Of a stretch of 64,000 bases of DNA, positions 25,127 to 33,899 are shown in pieces. Source of the stretch: TMED8 sp038125725 (lineage in GTDB: Bacteria > Pseudomonadota > Alphaproteobacteria > Rhodospirillales > Casp-alpha2); contig JAYPEK010000007.1 of NCBI GenBank assembly GCA_038125725.1, positions 62,001-126,000 on the forward strand, read 5' to 3'. Under the pieces are notes generated by a model, which saw nothing but the letters and a program-made list of their open reading frames with translations, was not told the origin of the DNA and did no database searches. Made by a program: the position numbers and the translations under genes. Positions within the stretch are counted from its first letter, which is position 1; each line of letters begins with the position of its first letter.

Positions 25127-25990
25127 ATGTCTTTGAAAATTCAGCCTTTGCGCCCCGATTTCGGCGCCGAAATCACCGGCGTCGACATCACCACCGAATT
25201 GTCCGAAGCGGCGTTTCTCCCGATTCGCCGTGCGCTCGACGATTACGGCCTGTTGTTCTTTCCCGCCCAGCCGATGGACGACGACCGGCAGGTCGCCTTC
25301 TCCGAATTGTTCGGCCCCCTGGAACGTACCGTCAGCACCAATCCCGCCGGCGGCACGGCTTTCGCCCGCCAGTCCAACATCGACATCGCCACCGGCGAAA
25401 AGATCCCCATGGACGATCCGCGCATGGCCTACCAGAAGGGCAACTACCTTTGGCACGCGGACTCGACCTTCAAGACCGTTCCGTCGCTTTGTTCGCTGCT
25501 GAGCGCCCGCGAGGTGCCGCCCGAGGGCGGTGCGACCGAATTGGTCTCCACCGCCGCCGCCTATGACGCGCTCGACCCGGCGACCCAGGCGCGGATCGAG
25601 GGATTGGTGGTCGAGCACGATTTCGGCTATTCGCGCAGCCGCACGGATTTCCAGTTGAGCGCCGAACAGAAGGCGGAGATGCCTGCCGCGCGCCATCGGC
25701 TGGTGCAGGTCAATCCGGTGACCGGACGCAAATCGCTGATGATCGGCGCGCACGCCAAGCAGATCGTCGGCTGGACGGTCGAGGACAGCCAGGAACTGCT
25801 CGATGCGCTATTGGCCGGCGCGACGGAGGCGGCTGCCGTCTACCGCCACGAATGGCGGACCGGCGATATCCTGATCTGGGACAACCGCTCCACCCTGCAC
25901 CGGGCCACGCCCTACGATGCCGGGCGCCACCGCCGCGTCATGCAGCGCACCACTGTCTCCAATCCGGAAGCCGAAGTGTTATCCGCCTGA
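25127..25990 (+). CDS. TauD/TfdA-family 2-oxoglutarate dioxygenase
   Basis: Fe(II)/2-oxoglutarate-dependent dioxygenase of 287 residues. The metal triad is His110 and Asp112 in LWHADSTF plus His258 in TLHRATPYD, and the 2-oxoglutarate-binding Arg is in GRHRRVMQRT. The start reads LRPDFGAEITGVDITTEL, typical of TfdA-like enzymes (2,4-D, alkylsulfatase or taurine class). It would hydroxylate and cleave a small acid, but the substrate is open. The ATG at 25127 is weakly supported by an upstream purine stretch. It converges with the hydantoinase gene, 7 nt apart. Confidence 0.88.
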   Translation: MSLKIQPLRPDFGAEITGVDITTELSEAAFLPIRRALDDYGLLFFPAQPMDDDRQVAFSELFGPLERTVSTNPAGGTAFARQSNIDIATGEKIPMDDPRMAYQKGNYLWHADSTFKTVPSLCSLLSAREVPPEGGATELVSTAAAYDALDPATQARIEGLVVEHDFGYSRSRTDFQLSAEQKAEMPAARHRLVQVNPVTGRKSLMIGAHAKQIVGWTVEDSQELLDALLAGATEAAAVYRHEWRTGDILIWDNRSTLHRATPYDAGRHRRVMQRTTVSNPEAEVLSA

Positions 25991-25997
25991 ACCGGGA

Positions 25998-28900
25998 TCA
26001 GGGCGCGCCGTAACCGCCGCCGCCGGGCGTTTCGATCACCACCACTTCGCCGGCGCCGACTTCGGTGCCGTCAGCACCCTTGAGGACCTCCGTCGACCCA
26101 TCCGCGCGCTCGACGCTGTTGCGGCCGATGGAACCGGCGAGCCCACCCATCAGGCCATAGGGCTCGGTCTCGCGGTGGCTGGTGAGGAAGGTGGCGGTCA
26201 TCGGTTCCTCGAAGCGCATGCGCCGGATCGTGCCGTTGCCGCCATGGTGCTTGCCGGCGCCACCGGAACCGTGACGGATGGCGAAGCTCTCCAGGATCAC
26301 CGGGAAACGCCATTCCAGCACTTCCGGATCGGTGAGGCGGGTATTGGTCATGTGGGTGTGGACCGCGTCGGTGCCGTCGTGGTCGGGCCCGGCGCCGGAA
26401 CCGCCGCAGATGGTTTCGTAGTACTGGTAGGTGTCGTTGCCGAAGATGAAGTTGTTCATGGTGCCCTGTGCCGAGGCGAGCACGCCCAAGGCCGCATAGA
26501 GGCAATCGGTGATGCCCTGCGACACCTCGGTATTGCCGGAGATCACGGCGGCGGGATAAATCGGTGCCAGGATGGTGCCTTCCAGGCCCTTGATGTCGAT
26601 GGGTTTCAGGCAGCCCTCGTTCAAGGGAATCTCGTCGTCCACCAGGGTGCGGAAAACGTAGAGCACGGCCGCCTTGCAGACCGCCGTCGGCGCGTTGAAG
26701 TTGCCGGGATCCTGCGGCGACGTGCCGGTGAAGTCCACTGTCGCGCGCCGGGCTTCCTTGTTGACGGTGATGTGCACGTTGATGTGGCGGCCGCCGTCCA
26801 TGGGATAGACGAACTCGCCGTCCTTCAGCACGTCGAGCACCCGGCGCACGGATTCCTCGGCGTTGTCCTGCACGTGGCCCATGTAGGCCCAGACCACATC
26901 GAGGCCGAAGTGGTCGATCATCTTGGTCAGTTCCTTGACGCCGGTGGTGTTGGCGGCGATCTGCGCCCCCAGGTCGGCTAGATTCTGATCGATGTTGCGG
27001 CAGGGGTAGAGGCCGGACCCCAGGAGTTCCCGCGTCTCCGCCTCGCGCAGCTTGCCGTGCTCGACCAGCAGGAAGTTGTCGATGACGACGCCTTCCTCCT
27101 CGATGACGCGCGAGTCCGGCGGTGCCGAGCCCGGCGTCTTGCCGCCGATGTCGGCGTGGTGGCCGCGCGAGCCGACATAGAACAGTACTTTCTTGCCGTC
27201 CGGTTCGAACACCGGGGTGATCACGGTGACGTCCGGCAGGTGCGTGCCGCCGTTGTAGGGCGCGTTCAGCGCATAGACGTCGCCCGGCTTGATGGTGTCC
27301 TTGTTCTCGCGGATGACGGTCTTGATGCTTTCCCCCATGGAGCCCAGGTGCACCGGCATGTGCGGCGCGTTGGCCACCAGATTGCCTTCCGGGTCGAAGA
27401 TGGCGCAGGAGAAATCCAACCGTTCCTTGATGTTGACCGAGTAGGCGGTGTTGGCCAGCGTCGCGCCCATCTGTTCGGCGATCGACATGAACAGGTTGTT
27501 GAACACTTCCAGCATCACCGGGTCGGCCTTGGTGCCGACCGCTTCGGTCTTCGGACGCGGCACCACGCGGGTGACGACGAGCGCGCCGCTGGCTTTCAAC
27601 TCGGCCCGCCAGCCGGGTTCGATGACGTTGGTGCCGGTGGCCTCGACGATGATCGCCGGCCCGTCCACCTTATGGCCGGGGCGCATGGCGTCGCGGTCGT
27701 AGAGCGGCGTTTCCAGCCACTCGCCTGCGGCGAACATGGTGGCCGCATCGATGGCTTCCGGAGTGTCCGTGTCGGCGCCGGCGTCGGCTTCCGTTACCGG
27801 CATTTCCTCGGTGGCGCCGATGGCCTCGACCGAGACGGCCTCGACCAGCAGCGCGCGCTCCGGCGCGATGAAGCCGAAGCGCTGCTGGTGCTGGGCCTCG
27901 AACTCGGCCTGCATGGCATCGGTGCCGGCGAAATCGACCAGCAGCGCGCTATCCGTGCCGGCATAGCGAAGATGCGCTTTGCGCTTTGCGCTGGTGCGGG
28001 CTTCCGGCACGTCCTGGCCCAGCACCTCGGCGCGGGCCTCGCTTTCCAATTCGTTCAATGCGGTTTCGGCGAGCTTCAGGGTGGCACCGTCGAGCGGGCC
28101 TTCCACCTGGCGTTCGCGAAGTGCCCGCACGTCGGCCAGGCCCATGCCGTAGGCCGACAAAACGCCGGCAAAGGGATGCAGCAGGATGGTTTCCATGCCC
28201 AAGGCATCGGCCACGGCGCAGGCGTGCTGGCCGCCAGCGCCGCCGAAGCAGTTGAGCGCGTATTCGGTGACGTCGTAGCCGCGCTGCACGGAAATCTGCT
28301 TGATGGCGTTGGCCATGTTCTCGACGGCAATGCGCAGGAACCCGTCGGCGACGGCTTCCGGCGCCGGTTCGGCCTGGCCGGTGGCCTCGGCGATTTCGCG
28401 CGCCAGGGCGCCGAAGCGCTCGCGCACGACGTCGGCGTTCAACGGTTCGTCGGCGTTCGGGCCGAACACCTTTGGGAAGTGCTTGGGCTGGATCTTGCCG
28501 AGCATGACGTTGCAGTCGGTGACCGCCAGCGGGCCGCCGCGCCGATAGCAGGCCGGGCCCGGGTTGGCGCCGGCGCTGTCGGGGCCGACGCGGTAGCGGC
28601 TGCCGTCGAAATGCAGGATCGAGCCGCCACCGGCGGCGACGGTGTGGATATGCATCATCGGCGCGCGCATGCGCACGCCGGAAACCAATGTTTCGAAGGC
28701 GCGCTCGTATTCGCCGTCGAAGTGCGAAACGTCGGTTGACGTGCCGCCCATGTCGAAGCCGATGACCTTCTCGAAGCCCTCGTGCCGCGCGGTTTCGACC
28801 ATGCCGACGACACCGCCGGCCGGGCCCGACAGGATCGCGTCCTTGCCCTGAAACAGCTTGGCGTCGGTGAGGCCGCCGTTGGATTGCATGAACATCAGCC

Positions 28901-29633
28901 GCGTGTCGTTGGAGCCGCCGCTGTTCAACTCGCCGGCCACCTGGTCGACGTAGCGGCGCAGGATCGGCGACAGGTAGGCATCGACCACCGTGGTGTCGCC
29001 GCGCGAGACGATCTTCATCAACGGGCTGGTGGCAAACGAGGTGGAGACCTGGGTGAAGCCGATCTCGCGGGCGATCTCGGCGACGCGGTCTTCGTGTTCC
29101 GGGTGGCGGTAGCCGTGCATGAAGACGATGGCGCAGCCCCTGAAGCCGTCTGCATAGGCTTTCTTGAGACCTTCGCGCGCGGCCGCTTCATCGAGCGGTG
29201 TCAGCACCTGGCCCCTGGGCCCGATGCGCTCGGTCACTTCCAGGGTGTCGGCGTAGAGCATTTCCGGCAACTGGATGTGGCGGTCGAACAGCCGCGGGCG
29301 GTTCTGGTAGCCGATACGCAGCACGTCGGCGAAGCCCTTGGTGGTGACGAACAGCGTGCGCTCGCCCTTGCGTTCCAGCAGCGCATTGGTGGCCACCGTG
29401 GTGCCCATCTTCACCACCTCCACCCGGCCCGGCGGAATGGCGGCGTCGGCGTCCAGGTCCAAGAGGTCGCGGATGCCCTGCACGGCGGCGTCCTTGTAGC
29501 GCTCCGGGTTTTCCGACAGCAGCTTGTGGGTGACCAGCGCGCCGTCCGGGCGCTTGGCGACCAAATCGGTGAAGGTGCCGCCACGGTCGATCCAGACCTG
29601 CCAGCCGGATGCGGGGGTGGGGGTGTTGGTCAT
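25998..29633 (-). CDS. Fused hydantoinase A/B (5-oxoprolinase family)
   Basis: A 1211-residue ATP-dependent hydrolase that joins the two subunits of bacterial N-methylhydantoinase in one chain, as in 5-oxoprolinase. The HyuA half (1-~680) has the actin-like phosphate loop WIDRGGTFTDLV, KMGTTVATNALLER, GFDMGGTSTDVS and GAGGQHA. The HyuB half (from about 695) starts MLEVFNNLFMSIAEQMG, followed by LDFSCAIFD, and continues with ALNAPYNGGTHLPD and SRGHHADIGG. It ends with a Gly-rich GGGGYG. Substrate may be 5-oxoproline or a hydantoin. GGGAG precedes the ATG by 8 nt. A winged-helix regulator is divergent. Confidence 0.93.
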   Translation of the reverse strand: MTNTPTPASGWQVWIDRGGTFTDLVAKRPDGALVTHKLLSENPERYKDAAVQGIRDLLDLDADAAIPPGRVEVVKMGTTVATNALLERKGERTLFVTTKGFADVLRIGYQNRPRLFDRHIQLPEMLYADTLEVTERIGPRGQVLTPLDEAAAREGLKKAYADGFRGCAIVFMHGYRHPEHEDRVAEIAREIGFTQVSTSFATSPLMKIVSRGDTTVVDAYLSPILRRYVDQVAGELNSGGSNDTRLMFMQSNGGLTDAKLFQGKDAILSGPAGGVVGMVETARHEGFEKVIGFDMGGTSTDVSHFDGEYERAFETLVSGVRMRAPMMHIHTVAAGGGSILHFDGSRYRVGPDSAGANPGPACYRRGGPLAVTDCNVMLGKIQPKHFPKVFGPNADEPLNADVVRERFGALAREIAEATGQAEPAPEAVADGFLRIAVENMANAIKQISVQRGYDVTEYALNCFGGAGGQHACAVADALGMETILLHPFAGVLSAYGMGLADVRALRERQVEGPLDGATLKLAETALNELESEARAEVLGQDVPEARTSAKRKAHLRYAGTDSALLVDFAGTDAMQAEFEAQHQQRFGFIAPERALLVEAVSVEAIGATEEMPVTEADAGADTDTPEAIDAATMFAAGEWLETPLYDRDAMRPGHKVDGPAIIVEATGTNVIEPGWRAELKASGALVVTRVVPRPKTEAVGTKADPVMLEVFNNLFMSIAEQMGATLANTAYSVNIKERLDFSCAIFDPEGNLVANAPHMPVHLGSMGESIKTVIRENKDTIKPGDVYALNAPYNGGTHLPDVTVITPVFEPDGKKVLFYVGSRGHHADIGGKTPGSAPPDSRVIEEEGVVIDNFLLVEHGKLREAETRELLGSGLYPCRNIDQNLADLGAQIAANTTGVKELTKMIDHFGLDVVWAYMGHVQDNAEESVRRVLDVLKDGEFVYPMDGGRHINVHITVNKEARRATVDFTGTSPQDPGNFNAPTAVCKAAVLYVFRTLVDDEIPLNEGCLKPIDIKGLEGTILAPIYPAAVISGNTEVSQGITDCLYAALGVLASAQGTMNNFIFGNDTYQYYETICGGSGAGPDHDGTDAVHTHMTNTRLTDPEVLEWRFPVILESFAIRHGSGGAGKHHGGNGTIRRMRFEEPMTATFLTSHRETEPYGLMGGLAGSIGRNSVERADGSTEVLKGADGTEVGAGEVVVIETPGGGGYGAP

Positions 29634-29664
29634 GGCGCGGGCTCCCGGAGAAAAGTGATTGTTA

Positions 29665-29688
29665 AATTTATCGATAAATTATTGATAA
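29665..29688. promoter_or_regulatory. Tandem TTATYGATAA operator candidate
   Basis: AATTTATCGATAAATT (29665-29680) is a perfect 16-bp palindrome. Inside it, TTATCGATAA (29668-29677) recurs as TTATTGATAA (29679-29688), exactly 11 bp away, about one helical turn. It lies in the 109-bp gap between the divergent hydantoinase and winged-helix regulator genes, nearer the hydantoinase start. It is a good site for that regulator. Confidence 0.5.
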
Positions 29689-29742
29689 AATATTTTCAAC
29701 ATGTTTTTATGAACGGGTCGCAGATTCGTCCGGGAGCCACCC

Positions 29743-30285
29743 ATGAGCAGCACCAAATCATCGAAGCCACGCCGTCCGCGCTCCAAGACACCCATCGTTT
29801 CCTCGGCGCATTTGGTGACCGAAGGCGCGAGCGAGCTGAGCGAGTTCGAGTTCGGCCTGACGCTGGCCAACAATGCCTTCCACCGCTGGATCGTGCGCTG
29901 CATGAGCGCTGTCGGCTATCCGGACCTGAGCCCGCTCGATATCCTGGTGCTGCACACCGTCAACCATCGCGACCGGGCCAAGAAGCTGGCCGACATCTGC
30001 CTGGTGCTCAACGTCGAGGACACCCACCTGGTCAACTACGGCCTGAAGAAGCTGGCGAAGCTCGGCCTCGTCCAATCGGAGAAGTCCGGCAAGGAGAACC
30101 TGTTCTCCACCACGGATGCCGGGCGCGACGCCTGCGAGCGCTACCGCGAGGTCCGCGACCAGTGCCTGATCGGCTCCTTCGACGCGGTCGGCGGCGACAT
30201 GACGGAAATCGGCGAACTGGCCGACGTGCTCAGATTTCTCTCCGGCCTCTACGATCAGGCCGCGCGCACCGCCACGTCGCTGTAG
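29743..30285 (+). CDS. Winged-helix (MarR-like) transcriptional regulator
   Basis: A 180-residue regulator. After a basic start (KSSKPRRPRSK), a helical part leads into the DNA-binding domain: DLSPLDILVLHTVNHRDRAK, LADICLVLNVEDTHLVNYG (recognition helix) and LKKLAKLGLVQSEKSGKENL, then wing FSTTDAG. This is the winged-helix MarR-like group often placed beside catabolic genes. It is divergent from the fused hydantoinase and likely controls it through the repeats at 29665-29688. CGGGAG precedes the ATG by 6-7 nt. Confidence 0.82.
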   Translation: MSSTKSSKPRRPRSKTPIVSSAHLVTEGASELSEFEFGLTLANNAFHRWIVRCMSAVGYPDLSPLDILVLHTVNHRDRAKKLADICLVLNVEDTHLVNYGLKKLAKLGLVQSEKSGKENLFSTTDAGRDACERYREVRDQCLIGSFDAVGGDMTEIGELADVLRFLSGLYDQAARTATSL

Positions 30286-30312
30286 TCCCCCAATTCATTT
30301 TCGTCCGCTGGT

Positions 30313-30326
30313 TTGATCTGGCTCAA
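30313..30326. promoter_or_regulatory. FNR/FixK-type box upstream of chemoreceptor
   Basis: TTGATCTGGCTCAA has both half sites TTGA-N6-TCAA perfectly conserved and one mismatch to the full FNR consensus TTGAT-N4-ATCAA. Its centre lies between 30319 and 30320. Given the -10 element at 30349-30354, this is -41.5 from the expected start at about 30361, the class II activator position. Confidence 0.7.
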
Positions 30327-30348
30327 GCAGCCTTCCTAGCGCTTGCAC

Positions 30349-30354
30349 TATATT
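30349..30354 (+). promoter_or_regulatory. -10 element of chemoreceptor promoter
   Basis: TATATT fits a -10 hexamer and would set transcription start near 30361. No good -35 hexamer is at the right place. That is usual for class II FNR-dependent promoters, where the activator box replaces it. Confidence 0.55.
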
Positions 30355-30409
30355 ACTTCCGGCATATTCAATTCCGGTGCCAGTGGCCCGGTACGCGAGA
30401 GGACGAACC

Positions 30410-32470
30410 ATGGTTCGGATGAACTCCCTGACCACCAAGCTCATCGTGGCGGTTTTCGTTTTTGTCGGCATTGCCTTTGTCCTGGACATGGCGATCAGTC
30501 AATGGATCGGCGCCAAGGTTCGCGCCAAGACCGACCATCTTGTGGCCGAAATGAGCGGTGCGCTCGCCGACAAGGACAAGCAGATCCTGTCGGCCCTGGC
30601 GCATGGCCTGGAGTTGGAGGCCGAGCGTCTGGGGGTGTCCCAGACCCTGGTCAAGAACAGGGCGTAGGCCGGCGTCTCCCAGGAAGAACGCTTTCTGGTC
30701 GGCCAGCGCGACGGTATCGGCCTGACCGTCACGGCGATGATCAAGTCGTCCATGTTGGCCGGCGAGGCCGAGGCGGTGGAAACCATCATCGAGGTCCTCA
30801 CCGAGGAGCCTCGGATCGCCTCCATTGCACTTTGGCGCACCAACGGTGAGGCGGCATTTACCGATAACAAGACCATCGACCAGATCAACGCGCTGCTCGG
30901 CGACGGCACGTATGAGCGCCGCGACGCGGAGGTGCCGGCGCGCTTGACCGGCGCGCGCGGCGAGGCCCTGGCCCGGGTAGTCGGCAACCACGACGACAGC
31001 CTGTCCATCGATGCGGACGGCGAGGATGACGACGGCAATCCCGTGCCGCTCACCTATTCCTACGTGTTGTTGGAGAACGAGGAGGCCTGCCACGGCTGCC
31101 ACGGAGACAACGACGCCCCGCGCGGTGTGCTGGAACTGGCTGTGTCGCGCCAGGCACTGGTATCGTTGCGCGACACGGCGGCGGGAACCATCGCCGGCAT
31201 CGACAAGAAGCAAGCCCAGGAACTGGCGGCCTTGAAGGTGGGCAATGAAGCCCGCAAGACCGAGGTCGAACGCAAGTCCGACCTCTTGGCGCGGGAACTG
31301 GTGACGACCCAGAACGATCTTCAAGGCGTGCAGTCGGCCTCGGCGTGGACGGCGGGGCTCTCCAAGCTCGGCTTTTTCGTGCTGACGCTGGCGGTGGTCT
31401 ACGTCGCTCTGGAGCGGATGATCGGCCGGCCGTTGATGGCGATGACCGGGGCCATGAACCGACTGGCGCAGGGCGATCTCGATACCGCCGTTCCGGCCAC
31501 CGACCGGGCCGACGAGATTGGCGAGATGGCCGACGCGGTGCAGGTGTTCAAGGACAACGCTATTGAGGTCAGGAACCTGGAGGCGCGGGCCGAAGAGAGC
31601 CGCCGGGCGGCCGCGGCCGAGCGCAATGAACTGATGAGTCACCTGGCAGATGAATTCGAAAACAGCGTGTCATCGGTGGTCGGCGCGCTCGGAACGTCGG
31701 CATCGGACATGGAGACCGCCGCGCAGACCATGACGGTGACGGCCGAGGATACGGCCGGCCGTGCCTCGCAAGTGGCGGCGGCCGCCGACGAGGCCGCCGG
31801 CAATGTGCGTTCCGTGGCCGAAGCCGCGGAGGACATGTCGACGTCGATCGCCGACATTGGCGAGCGGGTGCGGCGTTCCACCGAAATCGCCGCCGATGCG
31901 GTCCGCGGTGCCGCCGAAACCGCGTCGTCGATCCAGCACCTTGATTCCGCTTCCAGCCGCATCGGCGAGGTGCTCGGGCTGATTACCGACATTGCTGAGC
32001 AGACCAATCTGCTGGCGCTCAACGCCACCATCGAGGCGGCGCGTGCCGGCGAGGCGGGCAAAGGCTTTGCGGTTGTCGCGGCGGAGGTCAAAAATCTCGC
32101 GAGCCAGACGGCGCGGGCGACCGACGAGATCACCACCCATATCGACGGCATTCAAGCCGCCACCGGCGATGCGGTGACGGCAATCGGCTCCATCAGCCAG
32201 ACCATTGAGCGCATGAACGAGCTGACCGCCGAGATCGCCGCCGCCGTGGACCGTCAAAACGCCGCCGCCGGCGCGATCGGGCAGAACGTCGATCAGGCCC
32301 TCGGCGGCACCAATGCGGTGTCGTCGCATATTACCAACGTGTCCGATGCCGCCGAGCAATCCGGCATTGCCGCGAAAGGCGTGCTCGCCTCGTCGAGGGA
32401 ACTGAGCGTGCAGGCCAGGAACCTGGAAGGGCACGTGGACGAGTTCCTGGCGCGGGTGCGCGGCGGATAA
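30410..32470 (+). pseudogene. Heme c-motif methyl-accepting chemoreceptor, in-frame TAG
   Basis: The frame encodes a 686-residue membrane chemoreceptor. A first membrane helix (about 12-34) leads to a periplasmic sensor domain with a c-type heme motif CHGCH (Cys227, Cys230, His231). A second helix (about 320-340), a HAMP segment and the methyl-accepting domain with the highly conserved tip EQTNLLALNATIEAARAGE, then GKGFAVVA, complete it. A TAG at 30665-30667 (codon 86) interrupts the sensor domain. The same frame resumes at once with GVSQEERFLVG, so it is a single nonsense change. A restart at 30737 would lose the first membrane helix. AGAGGA is 7 nt before the ATG. Confidence 0.85.
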
Positions 32471-32509
32471 AAAAATCGGGGCCGGCCCGGAAGTGCCCGG
32501 CGGCCCCGA
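32469..32509 (-). terminator. Rho-independent terminator of minus-strand small gene
   Basis: A 9-bp GC-rich stem (32476-32484 with 32501-32509, plus possible inner pairs) is followed on the minus strand by seven T residues (A run at 32469-32475). It ends transcription coming from 32.7 kb toward the chemoreceptor gene. The T tract overlaps the chemoreceptor stop codon. Confidence 0.8.
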
Positions 32510-32539
32510 AGGGAAGCGGTGTGGTGAGGCCGGTTTCGC

Positions 32540-32647
32540 CTAGCGCAGCGCGTAGGGCCGGAAACGGATCATCTCGGCGGGTCGCGAACGGCGCCTGAGG
32601 CCGAGCGCGCGGGATAAGGAAACCAAGAGGGACCGAAAACTGGCCAT
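32540..32647 (-). CDS. Small basic protein, 35 residues
   Basis: A 35-residue frame begins MASFRSLLVSLSRALGLRRR and ends RFRPYALR, with nine Arg and no acidic residue except one Glu. The first 20 residues could form an amphipathic helix. It is the only frame between a good promoter (32685-32713) and a good terminator (32469-32509) on its strand, which is the case for it being a real gene. GGAG lies 14 nt upstream of the ATG, longer than usual. It could instead be an sRNA. I do not recognise a family. Confidence 0.5.
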   Translation of the reverse strand: MASFRSLLVSLSRALGLRRRSRPAEMIRFRPYALR

Positions 32648-32684
32648 TGCTGGGTATGCTGCTCCAAAACCGCTAACCAGGGAC

Positions 32685-32713
32685 ATCATACCTCGATCGC
32701 CGGCAAAAGTAAA
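32685..32713 (-). promoter_or_regulatory. Promoter of the small minus-strand gene
   Basis: On the minus strand TTTACT (32708-32713) and TATGAT (32685-32690) are separated by exactly 17 nt, with 4/6 and 5/6 matches to the sigma-70 hexamers. Transcription would start near 32678, giving an RNA of about 210 nt. The rest of the stretch 32714-32833 holds only a weak CACCA-N7-TGGTG repeat before the next gene. Confidence 0.6.
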
Positions 32714-32833
32714 CTATATGTCGGTCGAAACTGGAAGTTCACCACTAGATATGGTGTCTGCAACCAAAGCCTTTGCGACGGCGGCCCGTCGGCGATAGAA
32801 CGGAACGACGAATCCGAAGGGGATGAAACCAAC

Positions 32834-33889
32834 ATGACCGCAGAGAAGAAACGCCTCGTCTATTTCGAGGAGTGGATGGACCCGATCGGGCCCGAGATCA
32901 TCGGCCGCGACGCCAACATCGAACTGGTGCGCCTGGAACAGGACGCCGACGAGGACAGCGTTTGGGAAGCGCTTTCGACCGCGCACGGCTACCAGATGCG
33001 CGCCAGCACCGAAACGCAGAAGAAGTTCTGGCCGGGACCCGAATTCCTGGCGCGCTGCCCCAACCTGCTGGCGGTCTCGTCGGCGGGCGCCGGCTACGAC
33101 ATGGCCGACGTCGCCGCCTGCACGGATGCCGGCATCATCGTCTGCAACCAGACCGGCTCCAACGCAGAATCGGTGGCGCAGCACGTGTTCGGCATGATGC
33201 TGGCGCTGTGCAAGCAGATGATCCAGTCCGACCGCGCCATCCGGCGCGAGCCGCGCGGCTGGAACCGCTGGGACTACATGGGCCACGAGCTGACCGGGCG
33301 TTCCATCGGCATCGTCGGGCTCGGCAATATCGGCCGCCGTGTGGCGCAGATCTCCAAGGTCTTCAACATGACCGCCTACGCCTACGACCCCTACTTGACC
33401 GCCGCCGACTTCGCCGAGCGTAACGCCGAGCGGGTCAGCAGCCTGGAAGAGCTGTTCTCGAAAGTCGATTTCATATCCATCAACTGCCCGCTCACCGACG
33501 AGACGAACGGCATGATCAATGGCGATCTCTACGCGCGGATGAAGCCGACCGCCATTTTCATCACCACGGCGCGCGGTTACATCCACGACGAGGTGGCGCT
33601 GACGGAAGCCATCAAGGAAGGCCGCATCGCCGCCGCCGGCTGCGACGTGTTCGAACTTGAGCCACCGGCGCACGACCATCCGCTGATGGCCTTCGACAAC
33701 GTCATCGTGTCGCCGCACAACGCCGGCATCACGTCGGACGCCAGTTACAACATGGCCGCCTACGCCGCCGAGCAGTGGAGCGACATCTTCGCCGGCAAGG
33801 TGCCGCCGAGGCTGCGCAATCCGGAAGCCTGGGACCGCTACCGGGCCCGCTTCCAGGCGCTTCTCGGCACGGAGCCGCAGGCGGCGTAA
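32834..33889 (+). CDS. D-2-hydroxyacid dehydrogenase
   Basis: NAD(P)-dependent enzyme of the D-isomer 2-hydroxyacid dehydrogenase family, 351 residues. The Rossmann loop GIVGLGNIGRR starts at about residue 156. The catalytic set is present: Arg in TTARGYIHD, Glu in DVFELEPP and His in VSPHNAG. SSAGAGYDMADVAA and CNQTGSNAESVAQHV form the substrate-domain side. The family includes phosphoglycerate, glyoxylate and formate dehydrogenases. No serine-pathway gene is adjacent, so the substrate is open. AAGGGGAT precedes the ATG. Confidence 0.9.
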   Translation: MTAEKKRLVYFEEWMDPIGPEIIGRDANIELVRLEQDADEDSVWEALSTAHGYQMRASTETQKKFWPGPEFLARCPNLLAVSSAGAGYDMADVAACTDAGIIVCNQTGSNAESVAQHVFGMMLALCKQMIQSDRAIRREPRGWNRWDYMGHELTGRSIGIVGLGNIGRRVAQISKVFNMTAYAYDPYLTAADFAERNAERVSSLEELFSKVDFISINCPLTDETNGMINGDLYARMKPTAIFITTARGYIHDEVALTEAIKEGRIAAAGCDVFELEPPAHDHPLMAFDNVIVSPHNAGITSDASYNMAAYAAEQWSDIFAGKVPPRLRNPEAWDRYRARFQALLGTEPQAA

Positions 33890-33899
33890 GCGAGGGATC

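Noticed and set aside
27057..28739. 560-codon plus-strand frame opposite the hydantoinase gene
   Set aside because: Antisense shadow; the minus strand has complete HyuA/HyuB signatures.
30665..30667. TAG as a recoded pyrrolysine or suppressed codon
   Set aside because: No pyrrolysine genes or suppressor tRNA seen here, and other genes in the window end normally with TAG (for example 9273-9275).
32469..32509. Hairpin as terminator of the chemoreceptor
   Set aside because: The T tract lies on the minus-strand side and no T run follows the stem on the plus strand.
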